DNA of 64,000 nucleotides from an uncultured Lachnospiraceae bacterium (GTDB lineage Bacteria > Bacillota > Clostridia > Lachnospirales > Lachnospiraceae), in contig CAJTLB010000013.1 of assembly GCA_910577045.1 (NCBI GenBank), forward strand, positions 1 through 64,000, written 5' to 3'. This document shows positions 26,737 through 34,079 of this stretch, one piece after another. Under the pieces are notes generated by a model. The model was not told the origin of the DNA and did no database searches. It saw nothing but the letters and a program-made list of their open reading frames with translations. The position numbers and the translations under genes are program-made. Position 1 is the first letter of the stretch, and each line of letters starts with the position of its first letter.

Positions 26737-27317
26737 AGATATCTTCTCCTTTCGGCAATTCTTCCTATGTTCATTATTGTAATATTTGTTGTGATAACAT
26801 GATAATATCAAATATAACATGTACCTTACGCAAAAATACTGGTGACGTCCTTAAATATTTGTGATATATTATAAATAGAAAGAATAGAAAGATACAAGAG
26901 ATGTGTCCCTAAGAATACCCGTAATTTCTATATTTTACAAAATAATTTACCTGTTTTTTATTGATATTTCTTCCCTATTTGGTCATCCTAATGGAAGAAT
27001 ACCTAAAACAGGACTAGCTTCTGTGAATAATAAAGTAAATTTATGGGAATATTGTCAAAGATTTAGAATTGACGAAGACAAAGCAGCATATGTAATCCTT
27101 ATACTGAATTTCTAATGATAAATGATGGCCCTCCTTTCCGAAAAAACGGAACATTTATAGAGAACCCATCTCTTAGTAAATAGTATAGCAAGTTTTCTAT
27201 GATAATTCAAGCCATTTTTAGAACTTATTTTTCGACAAATAGCGATTTTATCTTTACTAGAAGAAGTTTATCGGTTATACTATAGGCATGTCAGTGGAAT
27301 TAGTAAGGAGTATAATT
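26737..27317. other. Gap between divergent genes
   Basis: About 580 bases, AT-rich. It contains an unconvincing 70-codon plus-strand frame at 26903-27115 (GTG start, no good ribosome site; ends in YVILILNF), a short TTCCG/CGGAA hairpin near 27139-27154, and the mecA promoter. Nothing else is seen. Confidence 0.5.
27253..27281 (+). promoter_or_regulatory. mecA promoter
   Basis: TTTACT (27253-27258) and TATACT (27276-27281) are 17 bases apart, and the -10 ends 36 bases before the mecA ATG. Confidence 0.6.
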
Positions 27318-28106
27318 ATGAAAATAGAAAAAATAAATGATAACCAAATACGATGTACATTAAATAAAAATGATCTTGCATCACGGGAAATCAAAATTAG
27401 TGAACTTGCCTATGGTACAGAAAAGGCCAAGACTCTTTTCCGTGACATGATGCAGCAGGCTGCTTATGAATTTGGGTTTGAAACGGATGACCTTCCTATT
27501 ATGATAGAGGCAATTCCTATGTCCGCTGAATCTATTGTATTAATTATTACTAAAGTAGATGATCCAGAAGAATTGGATACTCGTTTCTCCAAATTTGCCC
27601 CTTCTTATGAGGATATGGAAGATATGGAAAATGTAGAAGATATAGAAGATTTCCAAAACACAAATAACGAAGATAATGTATTAGAACTATTCCCTGGCCA
27701 AAAAGAACCACAAAATGTTATACCAACCCCAGCAGTAACAACAACAGCAGCAGACGCACTATTCCCAGAGCCGCTTGCGAAACCAGAATCATCAACAGAT
27801 ACCCCGGCTAACCTTACCCGTGCTTATTCCTTCCAAGATTTTAAAGCAATTGAACAGCTTTCACATGTTTTAAACAATGTTTATTTTGGCAAGAATTCTT
27901 TATATAAAGATGAAAAAAGCCAGACTTATCATCTGGTTCTTTCAAAATCTGCCCATACACCGCAAGAATTTAACAAGGTGCTCAATATTGCTTCAGAATA
28001 TGGGACGAAGGAAAGCTTTTCTACGGAAAAAGAAAACTTTTTCCGTGAACATTATAAAATTATGATTGATGGCTCTGCTTTACAAATTCTTGGGGATGTA
28101 TTATAA
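27318..28106 (+). CDS. mecA: MecA-type ClpC adaptor protein
   Basis: Adaptor that delivers proteins to ClpCP. The 262 residues have an N-terminal substrate-binding domain (MKIEKINDNQIRCTLNKNDL, residues 1-80) with the TEKAKTLFRDMMQQAAYEFGF helix typical of MecA, an acidic linker (about 95-180, rich in Asp/Glu and Pro/Thr), and a C-terminal domain (about 185-262) that binds ClpC. AAGGAG lies seven bases before the chosen ATG. It precedes a small DUF1858 gene by 25 bases. Substrates in this organism are unknown. Confidence 0.9.
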   Translation: MKIEKINDNQIRCTLNKNDLASREIKISELAYGTEKAKTLFRDMMQQAAYEFGFETDDLPIMIEAIPMSAESIVLIITKVDDPEELDTRFSKFAPSYEDMEDMENVEDIEDFQNTNNEDNVLELFPGQKEPQNVIPTPAVTTTAADALFPEPLAKPESSTDTPANLTRAYSFQDFKAIEQLSHVLNNVYFGKNSLYKDEKSQTYHLVLSKSAHTPQEFNKVLNIASEYGTKESFSTEKENFFREHYKIMIDGSALQILGDVL

Positions 28107-28131
28107 TACTCACAAAGAAGGAGGTTTTTAT

Positions 28132-28341
28132 ATGGCACAAATTTCAAAAGATATGATTATTGCTGATATTATACAAGTAGATTCTGGGCTTGTCCCTGTT
28201 TTAATGGGTGCTGGCATGCACTGTATTGGCTGCCCTTCTGCACAAGGGGAGTCCTTAGAAGAAGCTGCTATGGTCCATGGGCTAGATGCAGATAACCTTG
28301 TAGATATTTTAAATGAATATCTGGCAACAAAAAACAATTAG
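28132..28341 (+). CDS. DUF1858 domain protein
   Basis: Sixty-nine residues forming a single DUF1858 domain: MAQISKDMIIADIIQVDSGL followed by the cysteine motif HCIGCPSAQGESLEEAA. The domain is a small helical fold found alone or fused to hybrid-cluster and ScdA/RIC proteins; the CxxC pair suggests redox sensing or metal binding, but its role is not established. A strong AAGGAGG ribosome site precedes it. It is co-directional with mecA and closed by a terminator, just upstream of the pyruvate formate-lyase operon. Confidence 0.88.
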   Translation: MAQISKDMIIADIIQVDSGLVPVLMGAGMHCIGCPSAQGESLEEAAMVHGLDADNLVDILNEYLATKNN

Positions 28342-28356
28342 ACAATTATTTACTTT

Positions 28357-28391
28357 AAAATACCAGGGCTTATTTTACTCTGGTATTTTTT
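28357..28391 (+). terminator. Intrinsic terminator after the DUF1858 gene
   Basis: AATACCAG (28359-28366) pairs with CTGGTATT (28380-28387), followed by a T run. It separates the mecA-DUF1858 transcript from the formate-lyase operon. Confidence 0.85.
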
Positions 28392-28476
28392 TAACCGTAA
28401 ATTTTCCAAATTCGGTAAATCCCTGTAAACATGCTGTTTGTACTAAAAAAAGAACAAGAAATCTCTGTCTTTTGTA

Positions 28477-28517
28477 TTGACGTGTATACAGTATTCATAT
28501 ATAATAGAACTGTACAC
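28477..28517 (+). promoter_or_regulatory. Strong pfl promoter with flanking palindromes
   Basis: TTGACG (28477-28482) is 17 bases from a perfect TATAAT (28500-28505). The spacer starts with the perfect palindrome TGTATACA (28483-28490). GTGTATACAGT (28482-28492) is answered in inverse orientation by ACTGTACAC (28509-28517) just beyond the -10. The arrangement suits a repressor whose dimer or tetramer spans the promoter; the regulator is not identified. Confidence 0.75.
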
Positions 28518-28593
28518 AAAAAGTCATTCAATAATCAACAGATTGAAACAAAGCAAATAAATAAAAATTATATATACTAGGAGGAAATAACGA

Positions 28594-30702
28594 ATGAGAC
28601 CAGAATGGAAAGATTTTGTTGGTGGAAAATGGGAAAAAGAAGTTGATGTTAGAGACTTTATCCAGAGAAACTATACCCCATATGTAGGTGATGACTCTTT
28701 CTTAGCAGGTCCTACTGCTGCTACTACAAAGCTTTGGGCACAAGTACTAGAACTTACCACTCAAGAAAGAGAAGCTGGTGGAGTCCTTGATATGGATACT
28801 AAAATCCCATCTACTATTACTTCTCATGAGGCAGGTTATCTAAACAAAGACCTTGAAAAAATCGTAGGATTCCAGACAGATAAGCCTTTTAAACGTTCCC
28901 TCCAGCCTTATGGTGGTATCAATATGGCAAAGGCTGCCCTTACAACAAATGGTTATAAAATTGATCCAGGCGTTGAAGAATTTTTCACAGTCCATAGAAA
29001 AACACATAATGCTGGTGTATTTGATGCCTATACTCCTGAAATGAGAGTATGCCGTTCTAACCATATTATTACTGGCCTTCCAGACGCATATGGAAGAGGA
29101 CGTATTATTGGTGACTATAGAAGAGTTGCATTATATGGCGTTGATTATTTAATTAAAGATAAAGAAGAGCAAAAAGCTACTACTTCTAAAACTATGACCC
29201 CTGATGTTATCCGTGATAGAGAAGAACTCTCTGAACAAATCCGTGCTTTAAAAGAGTTAAAAGCACTTGGCGAAATTTATGGATGTGATATTTCCAAGCC
29301 AGCTTCTAACGTACAAGAAGCAATCCAGGCTGTATACTTCGGATATCTAGCAGCAGTAAAGGAACAAAATGGAGCTGCTATGTCCCTTGGACGTACTTCT
29401 ACTTTTATTGACTGCTATGCGGAAAGAGATATAAAGAATGGTGTCTTTACTGAAGAGCAGATTCAGGAGTTTATTGACCATTTTGTTATGAAGCTTAGAT
29501 TAGTTAAATTTGCCCGTACACCAGAATATAATGCGTTATTCTCTGGCGACCCTACATGGGTAACAGAATCTATTGGTGGCGTTGGCATTGATGGGCGCCC
29601 AATGGTAACAAAATCTTCTTTCCGTTACCTGCATACTTTACACAATATGGGAACTGCCCCAGAACCAAATATGACTGTTTTATGGTCTACTAGGTTGCCT
29701 GAGAACTTTAAGAAATTCTGTGCAAAAGTTTCGATTGAAACTTCTTCTGTACAATACGAAAATGACGATTTAATGAGAGTAACCCATGGTGATGATTACG
29801 CAATCGCATGTTGTGTATCTTCCATGAGGGTTGGAAAAGAAATGCAGTTCTTTGGAGCAAGGGCAAACCTTGCAAAATGCCTGCTTTATGCAATTAACGG
29901 TGGTGTAGACGAAATGACAGGCGTTCAGGTAGGGCCAAAATATAGGCCAGTAGAAGGTGACTACCTGAATTATGATGATGTTATGGAAAAATACACCGCT
30001 ATGATGGAATGGCTTGCTGAAGTTTATGTAAATACTTTAAATGTTATTCACTATATGCACGATAAATACTGCTATGAAAGACTTCAAATGGCTCTTCATG
30101 ACAGGAAAGTAAAAAGATACTTTGCAACAGGTATTGCAGGCTTATCTGTAGTTGCTGACTCTCTTTCTGCTATTAAATACGCAAAAGTTAAAGTAGTGAG
30201 AAATGATGTCCAGATTACAAAAAAAGTAAAGAACCCTCAAACAGCAAAATCCGAACTTAAGGTTATTGGTACTGCAAAAGATGTTGTAACTGATTATGAA
30301 GTAGAAGGCGATTTCCCTAAATATGGAAATAACGATGACCGTGTAGATGATATTGCTGTAGAAATTGTAAAGAAATTTATGGCAATGGTAAGAAGCCATT
30401 ACACTTATAGGCAGGGCGTACCTACCACTTCTATTTTAACTATTACCTCTAATGTTGTTTATGGTAAGAATACAGGTTCTACACCAGATGGGCGTGTAAA
30501 AGGCCAGCCATTTGCCCCAGGAGCTAACCCATTGCATGGCCGTGATACTCATGGTGCATTAGCATCCTTGTCTTCTGTAGCAAAACTTCCATTTAAGGAT
30601 GCACAAGATGGTATTTCTAATACCTTTACTATTATCCCTAATGCCCTTGGTAAAGAGGATACTGTATTTGCTGGAGACTTAGAGATTGACTTAAATAAAT
30701 AA
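28594..30702 (+). CDS. pflB: Pyruvate formate-lyase main chain, lacking glycyl-radical domain
   Basis: Converts pyruvate and CoA to acetyl-CoA and formate. The 702 residues contain the full barrel with adjacent catalytic cysteines 406-407 in AIACCVSSMRVGKEMQFFG and end SNTFTIIPNALGKEDTVFAG plus 8 residues. In normal enzymes (about 740-760 residues) the chain would continue into the C-terminal domain bearing RVSGYAV. Here a TAA stop falls in the linker just before that domain, and a second in-frame stop (TAG) follows four codons on, so simple readthrough is unlikely. The missing domain is encoded separately at 30968-31213. AGGAGG precedes the ATG. Confidence 0.95.
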   Translation: MRPEWKDFVGGKWEKEVDVRDFIQRNYTPYVGDDSFLAGPTAATTKLWAQVLELTTQEREAGGVLDMDTKIPSTITSHEAGYLNKDLEKIVGFQTDKPFKRSLQPYGGINMAKAALTTNGYKIDPGVEEFFTVHRKTHNAGVFDAYTPEMRVCRSNHIITGLPDAYGRGRIIGDYRRVALYGVDYLIKDKEEQKATTSKTMTPDVIRDREELSEQIRALKELKALGEIYGCDISKPASNVQEAIQAVYFGYLAAVKEQNGAAMSLGRTSTFIDCYAERDIKNGVFTEEQIQEFIDHFVMKLRLVKFARTPEYNALFSGDPTWVTESIGGVGIDGRPMVTKSSFRYLHTLHNMGTAPEPNMTVLWSTRLPENFKKFCAKVSIETSSVQYENDDLMRVTHGDDYAIACCVSSMRVGKEMQFFGARANLAKCLLYAINGGVDEMTGVQVGPKYRPVEGDYLNYDDVMEKYTAMMEWLAEVYVNTLNVIHYMHDKYCYERLQMALHDRKVKRYFATGIAGLSVVADSLSAIKYAKVKVVRNDVQITKKVKNPQTAKSELKVIGTAKDVVTDYEVEGDFPKYGNNDDRVDDIAVEIVKKFMAMVRSHYTYRQGVPTTSILTITSNVVYGKNTGSTPDGRVKGQPFAPGANPLHGRDTHGALASLSSVAKLPFKDAQDGISNTFTIIPNALGKEDTVFAGDLEIDLNK

Positions 30703-30729
30703 AGTTTATCGTAGAAAGGGGTGAATCCC

Positions 30730-30954
30730 ATGAACGATACTCCAGAATCTTCTCAAAAAATTTTAGAAGATGACATTGTAGCAATGCTTGATAATTTTAT
30801 GGCTAAGGGTGGCGGGCATATGAATGTAGATGTCAACGCCCTTAGCAAGGACTTAAAGAAAGAAGTCCAAGAAACAAAATCAAATGAATGTAACTCAAAA
30901 AATATGGCTTGTCGGGTCCCTACACTTCATACAGGGCTTGACGCTGAAGAATAA
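30730..30954 (+). CDS. Degenerate glycyl-radical-domain-like small protein
   Basis: Seventy-four residues. Positions 14-36 (EDDIVAMLDNFMAKGGGHMN and VDV) match the start of the separate glycyl-radical domain downstream (DNLVAMLDGYAEKGGHHLN, then VNV). After that the sequence diverges, and there is no RVSGYAV motif and no radical glycine. The tail carries two cysteines (NECNSKNMACRVP). AAAGGGG lies about eight bases before the ATG, and the frame is clean, so it appears to be expressed. It sits between the main chain and the radical-domain gene. It may be a decayed duplicate or a non-radical placeholder for the docking site. Confidence 0.75.
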   Translation: MNDTPESSQKILEDDIVAMLDNFMAKGGGHMNVDVNALSKDLKKEVQETKSNECNSKNMACRVPTLHTGLDAEE

Positions 30955-30967
30955 GGAGGAAATTATT

Positions 30968-31213
30968 ATGGCAGCAGTAAATGAACAACAAGTTGATAAC
31001 TTAGTAGCTATGTTAGATGGTTATGCAGAAAAAGGCGGGCATCATTTGAATGTTAATGTTTTAAATAAGGATACTTTGCTTGACGCACAGGCTCATCCTG
31101 AAAAATATCCTCAGCTTACTATCCGTGTATCTGGTTATGCTGTTAATTTTATTAAATTAACAAAAGAACAGCAGAATGATGTTATTTCCCGTACTTTCCA
31201 CCAATCTATGTAA
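30968..31213 (+). CDS. Stand-alone glycyl-radical domain of pyruvate formate-lyase
   Basis: Eighty-one residues equal to the C-terminal domain of ordinary pyruvate formate-lyases: NLVAMLDGYAEKGGHHLNVN, HPEKYPQLTI, RVSGYAVNF with glycine 56 as the expected radical site, and QQNDVISRTFHQSM. It resembles GrcA/YfiD, the spare radical domain of E. coli, but here it is the only intact radical domain in the operon, so the main chain must dock with it to work. AAGGAGG lies eight bases before the ATG. A perfect terminator follows the stop codon by 30 bases. Confidence 0.93.
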   Translation: MAAVNEQQVDNLVAMLDGYAEKGGHHLNVNVLNKDTLLDAQAHPEKYPQLTIRVSGYAVNFIKLTKEQQNDVISRTFHQSM

Positions 31214-31242
31214 TTTATTGATATTTTCCTATAGTTAATTTT

Positions 31243-31280
31243 AAATATGGAGCTGCTTTCTATGCAGCTCCATATTTTTC
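31243..31280 (+). terminator. Perfect terminator after the radical-domain gene
   Basis: AAATATGGAGCTGC (31243-31256) pairs without mismatch with GCAGCTCCATATTT (31264-31277) around a seven-base loop, ending in a T run. It separates the enzyme genes from pflA. Confidence 0.93.
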
Positions 31281-31313
31281 CATTTTAAGTATGGTAATAT
31301 AGCAGGAATAAAA

Positions 31314-31397
31314 AGTGAAAGGTTTTTCAGCCTTTTACTCCAAAGTTTGTGTCTGTGCTGCATCCACAAACTTAAAATACACACAAAGCAGCACAGA
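31314..31397 (+). promoter_or_regulatory. Structured pflA leader with interleaved inverted repeats
   Basis: Three stems precede the pflA ribosome site. Stem 1: AGTGAAAGG (31314-31322) with CCTTTTACT (31331-31339). Stem 2: AAGTTTGTG (31343-31351) with CACAAACTT (31365-31373). Stem 3: TCTGTGCTGC (31352-31361) with GCAGCACAGA (31388-31397). The 5' arm of stem 3 lies in the loop of stem 2, so they form either a pseudoknot or mutually exclusive hairpins. Stem 3 ends three bases before the GAGGAA ribosome site. Confidence 0.65.
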
Positions 31398-31410
31398 AAT
31401 GAGGAAATGT

Positions 31411-32172
31411 ATGAACGGATATATCCATTCAATTGAAACTTTTGGCACGGTAGATGGCCCTGGTGTCCGTTATGTTGTTTTTGTCCAAGGCTGCCCTATG
31501 AGGTGCCTTTACTGCCATAACCCTGATACATGGCAGATGCACACAGGGATACAAATGACAACAGATGAAATATTAGATGATTACGAAAAGTACCGGCCTT
31601 TTTTAAAGGAAGGGGGCCTTACTGTTACAGGTGGGGAACCATTAATGCAAATCGATTTCCTAATAGAACTATTTGAAAAAGCCAAGCTAAAAGATATCCA
31701 CACCTGTATTGATACTTCTGGAATCGCGTATAACGAAGCTAATCCTGCTTATCTAGAAAAACTGGACAGGCTAATGGAAGTTACCGACTTAGTTATGCTT
31801 GATATTAAGCATATCGATCCAGAAGAACATCAGAAACTCTGTAGCCAGCCTAATGAGCCTATCTTAAAATTTGCTAAATATCTAGAAAACAAGCATATTC
31901 CTGTTTGGATACGCCATGTAGTCGTTCCTGGCATTACTGATAAAGAAATTTATTTACGGCGCCTTGGTGCTTTTCTTGGAGAACTTACTAATTTACAAGC
32001 TTTAGATGTTCTTCCTTACCATACTATGGGGATGGTTAAATATGAAAATTTAGGAATAGATTATCCATTAAAAGGAGTTCCACCTTTAGATAAGGCAGAT
32101 GCCATTAAGGCAAAACAGATTATTTTAGAAGAACTCCATAAAAAAAGAAAAGAACTTCACCTAGAAAACTAA
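31411..32172 (+). CDS. pflA: Pyruvate formate-lyase activating enzyme
   Basis: Radical SAM enzyme that abstracts hydrogen from the radical glycine of pyruvate formate-lyase. The 253 residues hold the [4Fe-4S] motif C28-x3-C32-x2-C35 in GCPMRCLYCHNPDTW, the TVTGGEPLMQ SAM-binding segment and DIKHIDPEEH. The start at MNGYIHSIETFGTVDGPG matches the family; GAGGAA lies about seven bases upstream. Frame can be extended back to 31315 but that would run through the structured leader. In this operon its substrate glycine lies on a separate 81-residue protein. Confidence 0.95.
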   Translation: MNGYIHSIETFGTVDGPGVRYVVFVQGCPMRCLYCHNPDTWQMHTGIQMTTDEILDDYEKYRPFLKEGGLTVTGGEPLMQIDFLIELFEKAKLKDIHTCIDTSGIAYNEANPAYLEKLDRLMEVTDLVMLDIKHIDPEEHQKLCSQPNEPILKFAKYLENKHIPVWIRHVVVPGITDKEIYLRRLGAFLGELTNLQALDVLPYHTMGMVKYENLGIDYPLKGVPPLDKADAIKAKQIILEELHKKRKELHLEN

Positions 32173-32195
32173 GTGAAAATAGAAACAATTAACAC

Positions 32196-32224
32196 TTGTC
32201 TTATTGTATATTTTGTATTAAAAT
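32196..32224 (+). promoter_or_regulatory. Ferredoxin gene promoter
   Basis: TTGTCT (32196-32201) and TAAAAT (32219-32224) are 17 bases apart, ending 47 bases before the ferredoxin ATG. Confidence 0.5.
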
Positions 32225-32271
32225 AGGATAAGGAACAAATGAATAACATGATAATAAGGAGGATTTAAAGT

Positions 32272-32439
32272 ATGGCATATGTAATCAATGATGAATGTGT
32301 ATGTTGTGGGACTTGCGAAGGAGAATGTCCTGTAGGGGCAATTTCTGAGGGAGATGGAAAATACGAAATCAACCCAGATGTATGTATTGAATGTGGAAGC
32401 TGCGCAGCAGCATGCCCTACAGGTGCTATCAATTTATAA
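32272..32439 (+). CDS. Clostridial 2[4Fe-4S] ferredoxin
   Basis: Fifty-five residues with two CxxCxxCxxxCP motifs: C9, C12, C15, C19 (CVCCGTCEGECP) and the second set in CIECGSCAAACP. This is the classic small electron carrier of clostridia. AAGGAGG lies upstream of the ATG. It follows pflA by 99 bases and has its own likely promoter and a terminator. It may supply electrons to the activase among other enzymes, which is inference from position. Confidence 0.95.
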   Translation: MAYVINDECVCCGTCEGECPVGAISEGDGKYEINPDVCIECGSCAAACPTGAINL

Positions 32440-32458
32440 ACAGAAAACCATAATAAAG

Positions 32459-32490
32459 AAGCTGCCACAAAACCAATGGGCAGCTTTTTT
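32459..32490 (+). terminator. Terminator after ferredoxin, probably bidirectional
   Basis: AAGCTGCC (32459-32466) pairs with GGCAGCTT (32479-32486), then six T. On the minus strand the stem is followed by TCTTTATT, so it may also stop transcription from the alarmone synthetase gene. Confidence 0.85.
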
Positions 32491-32501
32491 GTATGCTTAT
32501 A

Positions 32502-33146
32502 TTATTCTTGTTTTATTCTTTGTGCTAATAACACATAATCTACCTTCCTTAAAAAACTGGCATATTTTATTAACTCTTTTCCTATCTGCCTATCTGCCCG
32601 GTTCCCTTTTTTGTATATAATAGAATGTTCCAAATTGGACCAATAATCCATTACTGCAGTACGGACCTGAAGCTCCACAATCTCATTTTCAATCTTTAAA
32701 ATTAGATGTAAACTTTGATAGCCACTTTTTTTGGGGAACGCAATATAATCCTTTTCCCGAACAATGGTAATTCCTTTATATGATAAAATATATTCCCGGA
32801 GACGATATATATCATCTAAATAATTGCATACTGCTCGAACCCCTATTAAATCATGTAATCTTCCTACATTTTGTATGGATAATTCATATCCCTTTCTTTT
32901 CAGCTTCTCTACAATGCTTCTTGGTGCCTTAATCCGAGCATTTACTTCTTTTAAAGGCATCCTTTTCTGCCTTATTTGTTCCTTTTTATTCCATTCCCAC
33001 AAAATATCTTCTATTACTCGGATCATTTCTCTTTTATTAGAACAAAACTCCTCCGAATATAACTTCTGAAGGAGAATCTGCTCCTCTTTATCCGCCTGAT
33101 GCACCAAGTATGGCTCTATTTGCTTTTCTGGCTTCTGTATTTCCAT
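32502..33146 (-). CDS. Small alarmone synthetase (GTP pyrophosphokinase)
   Basis: Makes (p)ppGpp from ATP and GTP/GDP. The 214 residues contain only the synthetase domain: RIKAPRSIVEKLKRKG, HDLIGVRAVCNYLDDIYRL, the GYQSLH loop and VELQVRTAVMDYWSNLEHS. No hydrolase, TGS or ACT domain is present, so it is of the RelP/RelQ class. The start at MEIQKPEKQ has GAGGTGAG before it. It is on the minus strand and converges with ferredoxin. Confidence 0.92.
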   Translation of the reverse strand: MEIQKPEKQIEPYLVHQADKEEQILLQKLYSEEFCSNKREMIRVIEDILWEWNKKEQIRQKRMPLKEVNARIKAPRSIVEKLKRKGYELSIQNVGRLHDLIGVRAVCNYLDDIYRLREYILSYKGITIVREKDYIAFPKKSGYQSLHLILKIENEIVELQVRTAVMDYWSNLEHSIIYKKGNRADRQIGKELIKYASFLRKVDYVLLAQRIKQE

Positions 33147-33221
33147 ATTCTCACCTCTGTTTCTAAAATACACACTTTATCAATATATGCTGTTGCAGAG
33201 GAAATAAGAATATAAAAATTT

Positions 33222-33932
33222 TCATAACGCCTGCTTATTTTTTCGTTTACCAAATAATTTTCTCTTTTTTCTTACTTTTTTTGTATTTTCAGCGGTTGCT
33301 GCTGCTTCCATCCGTCCCTTTTGATAGCTTCGGATTGTTTCATCCAGCTTTTTAAAACGCTGTTCCTCCTTTTCATCTTGCATCCGCATTAAATAATCCA
33401 TTTCCTTTAATACATTATCACTGACTCTTTCACTAATTTCCTGCCCAAGTAAAGGATTATTTTCCACTAATGCACGAGAAATAATATTATTCATAATCAC
33501 TTGAAATTGTTGAAGCTTGTCCTCTGAAATAGAAACTGGGGTATGTACCTTTTTATCTGCGCACACTAAAAGCTTGTCCTCTTTTTTCTCTTCTGTTTTT
33601 TCCTGCTCCTCCTTTGCTGCTTCTTCTGATGTTTTTGCTTCTTCCTCTAATACTCGGTTGTTAAGCTCCTCCTTTAACCCTAACATATAATCCAAATTTT
33701 CTTCTTCAGAAGTAATTAGCTCCGGCAGAACCATTTTAATCGCTTTTAACTGGAATCCCTGGTCTTTTAATACCTTAATATTCTTTAGCAGTTTAATGTT
33801 TTCTTCCGTGTAGTAACGGTGCCCCATCTCATTTCTTGGAATCTCTAAGTCAAGCTCTTCTTCCCAATATCGTAAAACATGTGCCTCCACATCAACCTGT
33901 TTCGAGGCATCGGATATAATGTACCGTTTCAT
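33222..33932 (-). CDS. MerR-type regulator with coiled coil and basic tail
   Basis: The 236 residues include an N-terminal MerR winged helix (KRYIISDASKQVDVEAHVLR, HRYYTEENIKLLKNIKVLKD), an acidic Lys/Glu-rich middle (about 85-125), a second helical part (about 130-205, with DEKEEQRFKKLDETIRSYQK) and a very basic tail (KKVRKKRKLFGKRKNKQ). No effector-binding domain or metal cysteines are seen. The layout recalls RacA-like DNA-binding proteins as much as classical MerR activators. Target unknown. GGAGG precedes the ATG. Confidence 0.85.
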   Translation of the reverse strand: MKRYIISDASKQVDVEAHVLRYWEEELDLEIPRNEMGHRYYTEENIKLLKNIKVLKDQGFQLKAIKMVLPELITSEEENLDYMLGLKEELNNRVLEEEAKTSEEAAKEEQEKTEEKKEDKLLVCADKKVHTPVSISEDKLQQFQVIMNNIISRALVENNPLLGQEISERVSDNVLKEMDYLMRMQDEKEEQRFKKLDETIRSYQKGRMEAAATAENTKKVRKKRKLFGKRKNKQAL

Positions 33933-34079
33933 AACCGCCTCCTATAATTGTAAATATTTTCCAGTTATTTCAATTATAGCATTAAACCATTAAAAAGCAA
34001 GTGGATTTTCCAAATATTTACATATCAAAGATAATATAAGCTTCTTAAACTTTATTTCAGCCACAAAAAGCCCTTAATC

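Noticed and set aside
26903..27115. A 70-codon plus-strand frame between the 80-residue gene and mecA
   Set aside because: GTG start without a ribosome site, no recognised homology and no promoter; listed only within the gap description.
28594..30702. Treating the 702-residue formate-lyase as a truncated pseudogene
   Set aside because: The frame is otherwise intact, catalytic cysteines and promoter are present, and the missing domain is supplied by an intact gene in the same operon.
30700..30732. Readthrough from the lyase stop into the next small frame, which is in the same frame
   Set aside because: A second in-frame stop (TAG) lies four codons after the first, and the small gene has its own ribosome site; it also lacks the radical glycine.
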